A stretch of DNA of 64,000 nt from assembly GCA_026168455.1 (NCBI GenBank), contig CM047427.1, positions 11,995,505-12,059,504 of the forward strand, given 5' to 3'. Of the stretch, positions 31,331-43,900 are shown piece after piece; position 1 is the stretch's first letter; every line of letters begins with the position of its first letter. This DNA is from Theocolax elegans (Eukaryota > Arthropoda > Insecta > Hymenoptera > Cerocephalidae). Both the position numbers and the translations under genes were made by a program. Under the pieces are notes generated by a model. That model saw only the letters and a list, made by a program, of their open reading frames with translations. It had not been told where the DNA came from and did no database searches.

Positions 31331-31923
31331 TCGTTATGTTCGTTTTTTTTTGTATTCGTTTGCATTTTCTCGTTATGTACGGTGACGCCGATTGTAATTA
31401 CAATTGAATGGAGAGTACGCCGTCTATACAAACATTTGTTTTTTAAATGTTACGTTTACGTTTAAAAACGGTTTAACTTTGTTCGACATCGATACAACTG
31501 TAATGTTAGATTGCTTAAAGGATTCGAGTGCGAATATCTTCACGCGGAGGTAGCATTGTACACATTTCAAGAATATCTATATACACCTACCAGGAATAAC
31601 TCTTAACATTTTTACATTTTGACCGTTACGGATTCAGATGAACAGTGTGTGTAGTAATACATTGAAGATACAGTGAATTCACGAGGAGCCCATAAATTCT
31701 GTCAACATTATTATATATTTTTCTTCTTGACGATGATCTGTACGAAGAAGGATTATAAGAATTTGCGTATTGTTAACAGTAATTGTTTTGTCGTGCGAAA
31801 ATAATGTTAGTCAGATTGTAAGCTACAGTGTTACTTATTTTAACTTTCGTCGGTAACAGTGTCAATTTTTAAACGATTGATAAAAAAGTTGGAAAACGAC
31901 AGTTTTATTTATCAATTTTCTTT

Positions 31924-32350
31924 GTAAGTTTTTAAATTTTACCGTTGTAGGCGTCGAGTAATTTACGTCGATTGATTATACTTTCTTTTTTAAGGAGGTA
32001 GTAATAAATATTCAGTAATTTTCGTATTGTAAACAATTGCAATGAATCATTTATATGATAAATTCTTATGAAGATATTTTTTGAAACATTTATATATTAT
32101 TCTTTAGAAATTCGTCAAAATTTTAATATTTTCAGTGTTTTTTTATTTCTTTTTTATTTTTACTTGTAAAATACTATGAGGATATATGTAACGTAGAATA
32201 CATAATTTTTTTAGTTCAATTAATGAATATAATATATACAGTAACGTTTTAACTTCATTACTTTAATTTAACTTTGAAATTAGGAAAGACACAACAATGA
32301 TAATCTTTAAAAGAAAATGATGCATGGAGTTTTCTTCTTTTTTTTTTCAG
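31924..32350 (+). other. Probable 5' UTR intron of the Mud-like gene
   Basis: GTAAGT at 31924 and a strong pyrimidine tract ending tttttttttcag at 32350 bracket a 427-bp AT-rich intron. The remaining 71 bases before the ATG at 32422 would be 5' UTR exon 2. Upstream exon limits are not determined. Confidence 0.45.
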
Positions 32351-32421
32351 AGTTTACAATATTATTTTGACATTAAAATTGTATAATTAGGACAACGAAT
32401 AACAATTGAAAAGATAGAACA

Positions 32422-35400
32422 ATGAATTCGTGGGAGAATCTTATTTTGCAGTGGATAAACTACTTACAAAGCGATGCAAACGATTGTATCAAAGACATCG
32501 AAGATTTACAAGATGGGACTATCTATTACAAATTAATTGGAAGAACACAACCATGGAATTGTGAACAATATAACAATAATCATAGAGAAGTAGTTCTTCA
32601 GTATTTAAAAGATGAATATCCAAATTTTTCTTATAATAATAAAAATAGACGAATTGCCAATTTATCTATCGCTTCATTAATTTTATGTAGATTATCATTA
32701 GATCCAACTTTTCATAAAGCATTATGCACAAATCTTCCATCTGAGATGCAAATTAAAATAAAATCTATTTTAGAATCTTTCTATCCACTGGGAAAAAATG
32801 TTACGGCAAAAGATATATATAGAATATTTTCATTATCAGATGAAAAAACGTTATGTACAAAGCCAAAATTCCTTTTGGAGGAATTTTTAAATTCACCTGT
32901 AGTTAAATCAGTAAATAATGACAATAAAATATATGAACAAGCTAAGCAGATCAGACGTTTAAGAGCTGATATTGAAACAATGCATTATGAAAAATCTGAA
33001 CTTATTGAAGATATAAAAAGTCAAGGAAAGAAAATACAAGAATTACAACAAAAACTGCAGGAATCTTTATTGGAAATAAAATTATTACGTAAAACGAATG
33101 CTAGTAATAATAGTATAAATTATTCATCTGAAGTAGAAGATGTTAAATCTATAGAAACATTTTATAAAAAAGAATTGGAAAATTTAGAAAGTTTTGTCAC
33201 AGAATTACAAAATAGTAACTTTGAATATGAAAAACAGAAAGAACAATTGGAATCTGACTTGAAGTTATGCAGAGGAAAGTGTCGTGCAATAGAAGAACAA
33301 AATAAAAGTAATGAAGAATTATTAGAATCAATGTTAATTCAAATGGAAAAAAAAGAAGAAGAATTAACAGAGTTAAAACTTAAACATGAAGAATTGTCTA
33401 ATTATATGATGGAAAAATCTAAAATGTATTTGATTAATCAAAGCTATGAAACTGATGATAGAGTAATATCTGAAACATCATTAATATTTAATAAAAGTGA
33501 ACCATTGAGTTCCATTATTGAAATACAATTACAAGATACTAAAAAAGAACTTGCAATTATGCAAAATAAATATAACAATTTAAATTCATTATTAACAATG
33601 ATGATGGAAGAATTCGATAAGCTGAAATTGAAACATGATAAATGTATGTCAATTGAAAAGCCACAGACTTATAATAAGACTATACAAACAGAAGAAATTA
33701 AAGAACTGAAGAGAGATAATAATATTGAAAATCTAGGTATTACTGCTAAGTACAGTAATTCTATAAGAAATGAAATGAAATTATCATTTTCTAAAGAATT
33801 TGCAGAAAATCTTAAAAAATTACTTTTTAAAGATTTGAAGTCTCAGAATATTGTGCTTAATTCATTACATTCTAACAGTTCTTTATCTCTTAAACAAGAA
33901 ATTCCTAAAGATTCTAATGAATTGACCATACAAAAATATAAGAACAACCAAAGTGTTCATCATGACATAAATAATTTAATTATTTGCAATTATGATAAAG
34001 AATTTGATCAAGAAAAATGGTATCAACAACTACCTGAACTGTTACAAATTTTAATTAAAAAATTTGCATCAGAATTAAAAACGGCAGTAAATGAAGATAA
34101 AAAACTGAACGATGCATTAATACAAGTTGCAAAGAATGACTGCATTACAAGTAATAAAGAAGCTAATTTACAATTATTGAATTTTGTTAAAACTAATTTT
34201 AAAATAGAAATCAAATGTGTTCAGACAGAAAAAGCTTCTTCAATACTGCATATTCAAGATAGTTCTATGATTAATAACAGTATTAATAATTATAACAATT
34301 TATCCTTGACTCATAAACAAACAAGTGCCATTAATACAATATTTGACACAATCCTTCGAAATGGAGTGCAAAAACATTTGAAGAGCCTTCAATTAGATAA
34401 TATACCTACAAAAGTTTCATTACTGACCAAAAATAAATTAAAATCTTTACATTCACATTGGAATTACTTACACAAATTTATACAAAATGACTTTAAAATT
34501 ATTAAAGTTGTTGTGCTTTTAGAAAAAAGTTGGCTTATTGCATTAGATTCTTTAAAAGACATTATAAATAACAATTTTTCTATGCAACCTGAATTGAAAG
34601 AACTATTTCAGGAAAAGGATGCAGTTGAAAATGAACTAAAAAATATTAATTTAAAAAATTTGCAGATTTTGTCCATTCATCTGATGAATGCTGTACAATT
34701 TGTATCAAATTTAAACAATGAATGTTTAAACAATACAGACTCAGTTTACCATGAATCTAAAATCAGTGAAAGTTTAAATGATTTATTAATGACCACACCA
34801 TCTGAAAGTACTTTTAATAATAAATTAGAAATTAATGAAAAAGATAATATAATAAAAAGTGTAGTTAATCTGAAGAAAAGAATAGATAATTTTAATTACT
34901 CGATAGAAATGTATAATAAAAAATGTACAACTGACTGTACACCTGTAGACAACTATGAAAACAAAGAAAATGAAAATATTAATGTATGTAAAAAGGAGGC
35001 AATAAAATTACAAAATAGAATCTCAGAATTTAAAGAACCAGAACCATTAGCTAACAAACAACCTAATAACAATGCAAACAATCCAGAGCAATTTCAAGAA
35101 TATGCAAAGGAAATTCATGAAAAGTATGAATTCAAACTTGAAAAGATGAAAGAAAAAATGAAATCTGCTTTTAACAGTCAAATCACAAAGTTGAAAAAAG
35201 ATCATGAAATAGCCACAACAAGCAAATTAAAAGCTTTACAAGAAAAACTGGAACATCAGTGTTTCAATCATACAGAAGAACTAAAGAAATACAAAAATCA
35301 TATCAGTGAATTAACAACTCAACTCTGGGATGTTGGTGAGAAATTAATAATAGAAAAACAAAAGAAAGAAAGTTTTATGCAAAAATTGAAAGATTTAAAA

Positions 35401-35949
35401 ACTAAATCCGATAGTTTAGAAACTTACAATCCACAATTGGCCAACAATCATGAGTTGGACAATCATTCATTTGTAAGACCTGAAATAGATAGTAATGCTC
35501 AACAAATGTTTGAAGCTGCTTGTGCAAGTAAAATGCAAAGTCTCAAAGGTTTTCAGTTAATGGGTAATGCTTTCAGTACCGAAGATGAAGAAGGTGAAGT
35601 ATTTGATACAACATATTTAACAGATGTACAAAAATCTCGTAGTAGCATGTCAACAGCTGATATAAATAGATTATCAATATTACAAATGAGAAATGCTAAA
35701 TGCAAACCACACTTAAAATCATCTTATCCAGCAGAAATGCAATTTTATCCAACACCACTAACCGAAGATGAAATTAAAACTGGTACAGCAGAAGAAGTAT
35801 TTAATGACAGTTTGAGTCAAAGTTTATTAACAGGGAAAAAAGTTAAACGAGGTACTCGAACTACTAGAAATACAACTGGTACACCACAAAGAACTCGAAG
35901 ATTTAGTAACATATTTCGTAGAGGTAGATTATCTACTGATCGTAAATGA
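32422..35949 (+). CDS. mud: HOOK-domain coiled-coil protein, likely Mud/NuMA-like spindle-orientation factor
   Basis: A single 1175-codon exon from ATG 32422. Residues about 3-145 form a HOOK/CH-like N-terminal domain (WENLILQWINYL at the start, DLQDGTIYYKLI), the arrangement of NuMA, Mud and Hook proteins. Long Glu/Lys/Gln-rich coiled coil spans about residues 170-345, shorter coils lie near 365-405, and another at 885-1015. Between them are Asn-rich, low-complexity segments. The C-terminus (about 1030-1175) is Ser/Thr/Arg-rich and basic, ending RRFSNIFRRGRLS, suited to microtubule or partner binding. Mud/NuMA proteins link Pins/LGN at the cortex to dynein and orient the spindle. The product is much shorter than Drosophila Mud (about 2500 aa). 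Girdin-like or Hook-like proteins are alternatives. The absence of coding introns over 3.5 kb is notable. Confidence 0.6.
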   Translation: MNSWENLILQWINYLQSDANDCIKDIEDLQDGTIYYKLIGRTQPWNCEQYNNNHREVVLQYLKDEYPNFSYNNKNRRIANLSIASLILCRLSLDPTFHKALCTNLPSEMQIKIKSILESFYPLGKNVTAKDIYRIFSLSDEKTLCTKPKFLLEEFLNSPVVKSVNNDNKIYEQAKQIRRLRADIETMHYEKSELIEDIKSQGKKIQELQQKLQESLLEIKLLRKTNASNNSINYSSEVEDVKSIETFYKKELENLESFVTELQNSNFEYEKQKEQLESDLKLCRGKCRAIEEQNKSNEELLESMLIQMEKKEEELTELKLKHEELSNYMMEKSKMYLINQSYETDDRVISETSLIFNKSEPLSSIIEIQLQDTKKELAIMQNKYNNLNSLLTMMMEEFDKLKLKHDKCMSIEKPQTYNKTIQTEEIKELKRDNNIENLGITAKYSNSIRNEMKLSFSKEFAENLKKLLFKDLKSQNIVLNSLHSNSSLSLKQEIPKDSNELTIQKYKNNQSVHHDINNLIICNYDKEFDQEKWYQQLPELLQILIKKFASELKTAVNEDKKLNDALIQVAKNDCITSNKEANLQLLNFVKTNFKIEIKCVQTEKASSILHIQDSSMINNSINNYNNLSLTHKQTSAINTIFDTILRNGVQKHLKSLQLDNIPTKVSLLTKNKLKSLHSHWNYLHKFIQNDFKIIKVVVLLEKSWLIALDSLKDIINNNFSMQPELKELFQEKDAVENELKNINLKNLQILSIHLMNAVQFVSNLNNECLNNTDSVYHESKISESLNDLLMTTPSESTFNNKLEINEKDNIIKSVVNLKKRIDNFNYSIEMYNKKCTTDCTPVDNYENKENENINVCKKEAIKLQNRISEFKEPEPLANKQPNNNANNPEQFQEYAKEIHEKYEFKLEKMKEKMKSAFNSQITKLKKDHEIATTSKLKALQEKLEHQCFNHTEELKKYKNHISELTTQLWDVGEKLIIEKQKKESFMQKLKDLKTKSDSLETYNPQLANNHELDNHSFVRPEIDSNAQQMFEAACASKMQSLKGFQLMGNAFSTEDEEGEVFDTTYLTDVQKSRSSMSTADINRLSILQMRNAKCKPHLKSSYPAEMQFYPTPLTEDEIKTGTAEEVFNDSLSQSLLTGKKVKRGTRTTRNTTGTPQRTRRFSNIFRRGRLSTDRK

Positions 35950-37993
35950 TTTTAAATTTCATTATATAAATTTAATAATGTGGTTTCTTTTTTAATACTT
36001 ATCTCAATTTGTGTTAGTTTTAACTTGAATATTTTGTAAATCAAATAGAAAAATTGATAAGAATTTATAAATATATTGATTCATTGCTTGAATTAAATCG
36101 ACATGTGATATTAAGGCTGTGGCAATATTCATTTTTTTGTACTCTTATATATATATATTCAAAAAAATAAAAAATATAGAATTGTTTACAACTATATATT
36201 TTTTAATATAAAATATCAATTATCAATTGAAGTTTATGCGAAATGAAATAATGAAGATTCTATAATTAAGTTCAACTTCCATTAGAAAGTATATTAAAGA
36301 ATGAATAATCTTACTTATTGTTTTATATAAAAAAGAATGCATAATTCGTTAATGTTAAGAAAAAAATATGAAAATGTAATTATAAATTAGTTTTTATACA
36401 ATTAGCATTGATTAGATATAGATATATGAATTCACTATACAAACATATTTAAAAATTTATCATCGTAAGACTTGTGTTCAGTTAAGTTTTATTTTTATAA
36501 AAGAAAGGAAAACTTATGAATTATAACATTAATAGCATAATTAAACTGAATTCAATTATTGATCTAATATAACAGTAATATGAAGGCATATTATGCATTT
36601 TTTAAAATTACATTGAAATTCTATGCATAGATTGATATAATTGCAAAAATTATAAAATTATATTTATAAATAAATATAAATTATAACCACGAGCGAAAAT
36701 CAATCTTAGAAGAAATGACTTGATTGTTACATACACTTAAATAGCTATGTGTTGAAGATCAAAATTTCCATGAGAAATTGTAATTTTACATGAAAATATT
36801 ATTCATTGATGACATTATCCAATTGATTTCCCAGTGTATAAACGGTGAGTAGCTGTTAAATTTTAATTTTTCTTAATGATATTTTAAAATTTTTCTAATT
36901 TTTTTTATAATTCTTTTTTTCAGAAATACAGATATGCTGAATCAACAAAATATGAAACACAACATATAAGAAAATGCATCACTAGTTAAAGTACAAGATT
37001 TTATTTGCAATAAAATTGTATTTAAAATATACTTGAATTCAGTATGTAATATTATTTTTTATATTTTGAATTACATCTTAATTTTTTCTTTCCCATAATA
37101 ATTTTATCCAGGTATAAGATTGTGTATCTTGATAATTTGTTGAGCACAAGCCAAGCGTCAAATGTTGATATTTTATAATAAAATTTTCTAAGCATACATT
37201 ATTTTTACTACTTTTGACTTAGACTTAATTTTTGTTTCTAACGAATATTTTATCAGATTGTAATGAACTTTGCACTTATAATAAGCTAATGTTTAGCAGC
37301 GTGTTTGAATTGTAAATTTTCTGAAAATTTTGTACATTTTATTATTTTAATGTGATTAACGATTGTATATTTAATTTTATAAGAGAAATAAAAATACAAA
37401 AAATAAAAAATATTTAATGTTTTTTCCAATTCCAATACTTATAAAAAACCTTAATAACTTTATTATTTTTTTAAGAATTATATTTCAGGAACTTACTCAT
37501 CACATAAAGAACAAATAAACAATTCCATTTCAAACATTTATTAAAAGTTATCTATTTTACGTTGTGACAAATACAAAAAGTTGTATAAACAACCGTTTTC
37601 ATTTTACAGTAAAAACATTCATTAAGATGTGATACAAAGATAAAAACTTATTTATAAAAGACACACAGTTTATACATTGTAAAAATATTCATTCAGTTTA
37701 TAAAAAAAGAAAAAATTGTGTAAAATTAGATCTTCCTTCAACCTCTGCAATATTGAAACACTGTATAAAAATTACATGATTTACGATTTTTGAAATTCAT
37801 GAAATTTAAGTTACAAAACAAACAATTTCACACAACTTTTCTTTTATTATACAATGTAAAATACAAGTAAATATTTGTATTTGTGTAAGCACAGTAGAAT
37901 TGTCTTATTCACAGCCATACTGTATGATTTTTAATCAATTAGTTGAAATCACCTTCTTTTCATTTGAAAATTTTTAATTTTACGATCATTGTC
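35950..37993. other. Convergent 3' UTR region
   Basis: AT-rich sequence between the stops of the Mud-like gene (+) and fdl (minus). Plus-strand AATAAA signals occur near 36165 and 37385. No other gene seen. Confidence 0.5.
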
Positions 37994-40900
37994 TCACAAA
38001 TAGCAATGACCCTGATTTTGCCAACACCATTCAGGTTCCAAACTGTCAGCAAGCACACCTCGTTGTACTAATCTCTCGCGATGTCTTAACATCCTTTGTT
38101 CAGCGTGAATCCAAGACGAGGAAGGATCCGACCAGAGACGTTCAGCCATTGCCGCGGAACGAGGCCAAAGTCTCGAATCCACAGATGTGCTATCTACTTG
38201 TTCGGACCACAAAGCAGCTTCACCACCTAAAATATTTTTTATTATAATTTAATTTTATTCTTCTTATTGAAGCAAATTTATTTCTCTCGCACTTTTGTCA
38301 ATTGACATTCCAATAAGAAACTTCTCTATATATTCACTAAAATTTATTTAGAATACATTTTGATTATTAACTTTATTCAAATAATTTTTTTTTAATTTAA
38401 AAATTTATATAAAATGTTTTGATTGATAATCTCAGGATGTATTTTTAAAGTATTAGTAAGAATCATTGTAAACACTATTTTACGTAATCTCATTAGAGTA
38501 ATAGCAAAACAATTATATCTTAGATAGTGTGTAAGAAAATATTACAATCTGTATCAAGTTTATACGTTACCTAAAACTAAATGTTTGTACTCATCAGAGA
38601 AACCTTGATTTTTCAAGATTTTCATAGGTGAATTTTCGTATACTTTTTGCCATCCTTTGTACGGAGTACACCAATTGTTGCCTTCGCCCACCCAGGCACC
38701 AAATCTAAAAGAAATTTAATTTGTAAAAGGAGATATCGAAACTTAACGTTGACATACATTTTACTTTTTATTAATTAATAAAGAATATTTATTTTTAAAT
38801 TAAATTTTTTATTTTAAGTATATTTGTATTTTGGAAAAATCTTATCCATGAGGCTTTTTAGAGTTAAAAATTAATTTAAATTTATTGTTTTTTAATAATA
38901 ATAAACAAGGTTAGTAACAACTTATTTTGCAATTTCTTTTTCAGATTTTTAACTAAATAGTGAAGACACTTTTTTTAGTTGGAAAGAATAGATTTCTGTA
39001 ATTTGGGTTATCCGACGTGCCCTTAATGTTCAAGACAATGAAAAAAATTATCGAAGCTAAATTATTTTAGTGAATTAAGTAAAACCAAGAAATAATTGGA
39101 AGAAAATTTAACTGTCAAATCTAGGACTCTAAGATTTAAAAGATAATTAAGAGTTGAATTTCCTTCCAATGATAATTATAGATAATACAACGGAGTGTTA
39201 TAATCAATATTTATCCTCCATACTTTACCGTCAAACGCGGTAATTAGCCATAAATCTGCAAATAAAACAGTATGTGAAAAAATAATCTAATAATAATAAA
39301 ATAATAATAAATAAAAATATAATAATAATAATAATAATTGTTTATGAATAATCTAAATGTGCACTGAATTCGAAACTAAAATATTGCGTTTTCGAGAAAA
39401 ATCTTACCAAAAATGTGAACCTGACCTCAAGGAGGGTGCAACAGATTTGACATTTTTAGTAATGAATATCTCAAAAACACAAAAATATTTTAGTCTGAAA
39501 TACAGCACACAGTTAGATTATAGATAAAAGAAAGCTTCGCTTCTTTTATTTTTCCACATACTCTTTTATTTTTCATTAATTAATTAATAAAAAAAATATT
39601 GAGTATAGAATCTTCATGAATTACCATATTTATATAGCTAGAATAGTTTTTTCGTTTGCTTTGACTCAGTCGGTAAAATTTGAATATTACGCTCTAACGT
39701 AAAGAATGACTAAAATTTAAAAAAATGCGAAAAACGTTCCAATTTTATGTTTTTTACAATTTGATTACAAACCACATAAGTGTAATATAAGCACAATAAA
39801 AATTGATAAATACTTCAATGTACATTTTTAGTTTAGATATTGTCATAAGTACCGATAACAGAAAAAAATTTCGAATAAAAAAATATTTATTATATAATTT
39901 TAAAAAAGCAAAAAGTTCAATACGAGATTCTATTCAAAGTGAAATATCTGCACATTTGAGCATTAAATAGTTAATGACATGCCTATATAACAGCACCTAA
40001 TTTCATAATTGGTTTATTTTTGTCATTCTATCGTTGCATAAATAATAATAACATTTATCGTGCACTTCATATAATAAACACTTGATTTTTAAACAAGATA
40101 ACACGATACACATAGATAAACTCGATGAACTGAATCGATAGTATAACAAATATAAAAGAATAATAAAAAGAAAAAGGTCAACTTACCCACAATCCAAATA
40201 CAGAGCGTCGTAGTTTGAGAATATAACTCGGAAATTATTTTTAATTAGCCTTCCAATCGTTAAATCACTACCAGTCGTCCATATTTGAATAATGTATTTT
40301 TTCGGATCAAGTAGTTTTAAGTTGTCTTCATTGGTGAGTCCGCTAGTCCACAAAACGGCATCCATTTCTTTGCCACCGTTGGCTTTGGTAAGCTTCTCGT
40401 AAGCCCTCGTTTGAAAATGATCCCAAAGTTGATAAAAACTGCGCTCCGACAAGTCCCACCCTTTTTCAGTCATCCAATCTTTAATAACGTCCGACGAATT
40501 CCAACAATTCAAATTAACTTCATCACCACCCATGTGGAAAAAGTCCGGATGAAAATCATTCAGCATGTCGGTAAATATATTTTCAAGAATTTCGTAAACT
40601 TTGTCACTCGTTGGGTTTAATTGACCACACGGTGGCTCGACGCAATAATTTCTCCATGGCTCGGCTTTGAAACACACTGTTGCATTGTCACCGACCTGCG
40701 TGTTCAAGGATTTTATGAAGGGATTTTTATTTTATCGAATGTATACTGTACATTTACATTGTTATCTTCTAGTCGTTTAAAGTAATCATTTTTTTGTAAT
40801 TAAAATGCCACTTTTCACATCATCGAACGTTGTACGAAAAGTATAAGTCTACACATCGGAATAATATCCTCGAGCGTTTCAAGTACTCGAAATGATTTTA

Positions 40901-43900
40901 CATGTACTGCAATACTTTTGAAAATGATGCGTAAAATAGATATAGCAACAAAAAAATATGTTCGTCGTTCGGGTGTAAAACGAGTAATTTGCGAGTTTAA
41001 CTTTCACAATAAATTAAGATTCGTTATTCTTCAACAATTAATACACAAAACAATTGAATATAAGTAGTTTTGGTCGTTTAGTTTAAGAGCACGTAACATG
41101 TTTTTGCAATAATTTTAAATTATGATTTTAAATTTTCAAAAGAAAAGAAAATATCTATTTTTGTAAGTATATTTCATTAGAATATAAAAATATTTTATAA
41201 ATTTTCTAGCCGCTTCTCGTATATAGGACTGAATGTGGTCTTAATTTAATGATTTTTATAGACTTAACACATTACACAAAGATAGAAACGTCTATTTTAC
41301 CATATTTTCACAATAAAATGAATTTTACAACACGTGTATCGTATAAATAAAAGTTTACAAAATTTGTTTACAAAAGCAATTTTTGTATTTACAAAAAGTA
41401 TATAATAGTTTTTTTTAATATTTGTATAAAAGCAAACTAAAAAATTATTTGTTTAATATTAAGCACAGCTACAAGGGAAGGTAAAATATGATTTATTACT
41501 TATCGAAAGTAACTAAATGTACAATAAACAATGAACTATTAAAAATCTTAATAACGTATAAATGAAAATAAAATTCTTACCCACTGCCAACCTTCGCCAA
41601 CGTGAGCTGGTGCATCAAATTCAGGTAAGACGCGCACACCTCTTACTAGTCCAAAATGAATAATTTCTTTAACATCATCATGGGTATAAACTTTGTCAGG
41701 CGAATAAGCTCCATATTTCGACATCTTCGGTAAGGATCGGCTAACGTAAGGGAAACTATGCGAATCAGTGATGTGCCAATGAAAGGTATTCATTTTCGAC
41801 ATAGCCATTGCCTCGATCGTTCGTAATATCGATGCCTTGTCCATGAAATTACGGGAGGTATCGAGCAGTATACCACGGTATGGAAAAGCCGGCTCATCTT
41901 GGATATAAACGTCGCGCGCAATTTTTAGCCCACCGTAAAGATCGTCGTAAACTATTAATTGTGAAAGAGTTTCGAGTCCGTGTCTTATGCCAAAGTAGCT
42001 TTCACCTTTAATAATCGCTTCGACCTGACAAAACGTAAACAAAAATGCAAAAATGTTCATAAAACGCTTCTGTTCTTTATTTTTCTTTTGAAAACTCGTT
42101 TAATAACGAGGGGTGGAAACAGGTTTCGCGCATTTTACGATTACTTTTAAGATCTCTATAAATTAATGTATACACGACAGATAAAAATGCACGCTTAAAA
42201 CAAAGTATTTTTTTTAAAATGGAATGATTCGTTTTTTAATAATTTACCTGGCCAGATTCTGCTTGGTGAATCGAAAGTGTATAGCTTTCGGAGGTAGTTA
42301 GAGTTAATTTAGCGGCTTCGAGATCGGATGATGGTTCGACGTTGATAGTCAAGCCGTATCCTCCTTTCGACGATTTGGAACCACCCAAGCTTTTAACGTT
42401 CGATTTGAGTCGATGGACGTTCGCCTCGATCAGCTGACCACCGCTGCTACGAAGGTTCACTCCTTTAAGCGTGATGTCGTCAGGATTCAATTTAGCTACG
42501 TATCTACCCAACGATATGTGACCTGTTGGTTTTGGCCATATCGATCCTGCATCACCGCAAAATAATTGACAGACACCGAGCGACAGCGGTGCCGTCACTT
42601 CTTCGGTAATTTCAGCTTTTTTGCAATTACCTCCATCGCAGTAGTAATGCCATGGTGAACTGAAATCATTCGTTAGACTTGTTTTTAACCAGTTCTTACT
42701 GTATTTTTAAAAAAAGTAGTGGTATTGTTGTATCGTAATTAATTACGTTAGGTTATAAATTTTTTATTAAATGTTAGTATATATTGTTAAGTAATGTTTC
42801 AGTAATTGTTAAGAAAAATTTTGTAGTTACTCTTGACAGAAAAATGAATTATTTGTCAATCTGAAAGAGGCCAATAATTTGAGAAAGAAGAAAATTCAAA
42901 ATATTTTGTATTATATATATATTAAAAGCAACGATTCATTGGTTCGGTATGCCAACTATTAAAACTTAGCACTAAATTAAACTAAATTATAAGTTCTTTA
43001 TTTTGATTGATACTAAGCACCACTGGTGAATGTATTTTCGACAAGTGCTTTCTTCACCAACACATCATATGACCTCCGTCGCTAATTAGCAACGGTTTTG
43101 GAGCATAAAAAGAGCGACGTTAAAATAATAAAAAAAAAAGTTCTTTATTTTGATGTTTGTGTACAAAAAATTTGTAATTTATGAATTTGCCGAGTTGAAA
43201 CTTGTAATTTTCTATTAATAAATTAATCTTAAGAAGTTGGCATACAAAACCAACGAAACATTGTGTAAGGTAAATTATTTCCCAAAATATATAGACTTCG
43301 TTTAAAAAAAAAAAAGGTTTTTTAGTTCTAGTTATTATTCGATAATGTGAGCGAGTACGCATGTTCAAAAAAAATATTGTGGAATCAACAAAAATGTTGT
43401 AGCCATTTACTGAGTAGCGTTCTCATGTCAATCTATAAACTAACTAGGACGCTTGGCCAGGTCGTGTACAGCAATGAAACGCTTTTTCGAACCTTTCCCT
43501 GCCCATTTCATGGTTTTCATTCCAATCTACAAACCTTTTCTGAACATCAAAAATGCTTTTGGAATTTTAACAATAACAATCGTCTGTATCTATTCAACTG
43601 ATAAAACCGATCAAATTTCACAACACGCTTTAAGTTTTCTTTACAGGATTACCCGAAAAGTTGTTTCATATTTGATGAAGGTTACGTCCATCTAAGAAAT
43701 GGTCAAGAAAGGTGTGAAAAAGCGTTTCATTTTGAGATAAAACTTGATCAGTTTCACTGGCCATTTCTTAACTTCAAGCCCATTTTTCATATTTAAAATT
43801 CTACTATAATAACGTTGAAATAACATTAAAATAAAGAACTATAATGCTGCAAACTTGATACTATCCTTTATATCCAATCATCGTAGATGTCGAATCTAAA

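Noticed and set aside
31081..31465. Overlapping frames upstream of the Mud-like gene
   Set aside because: Low-complexity, Phe/Val-rich products in a probable promoter/5' UTR; no conserved features.
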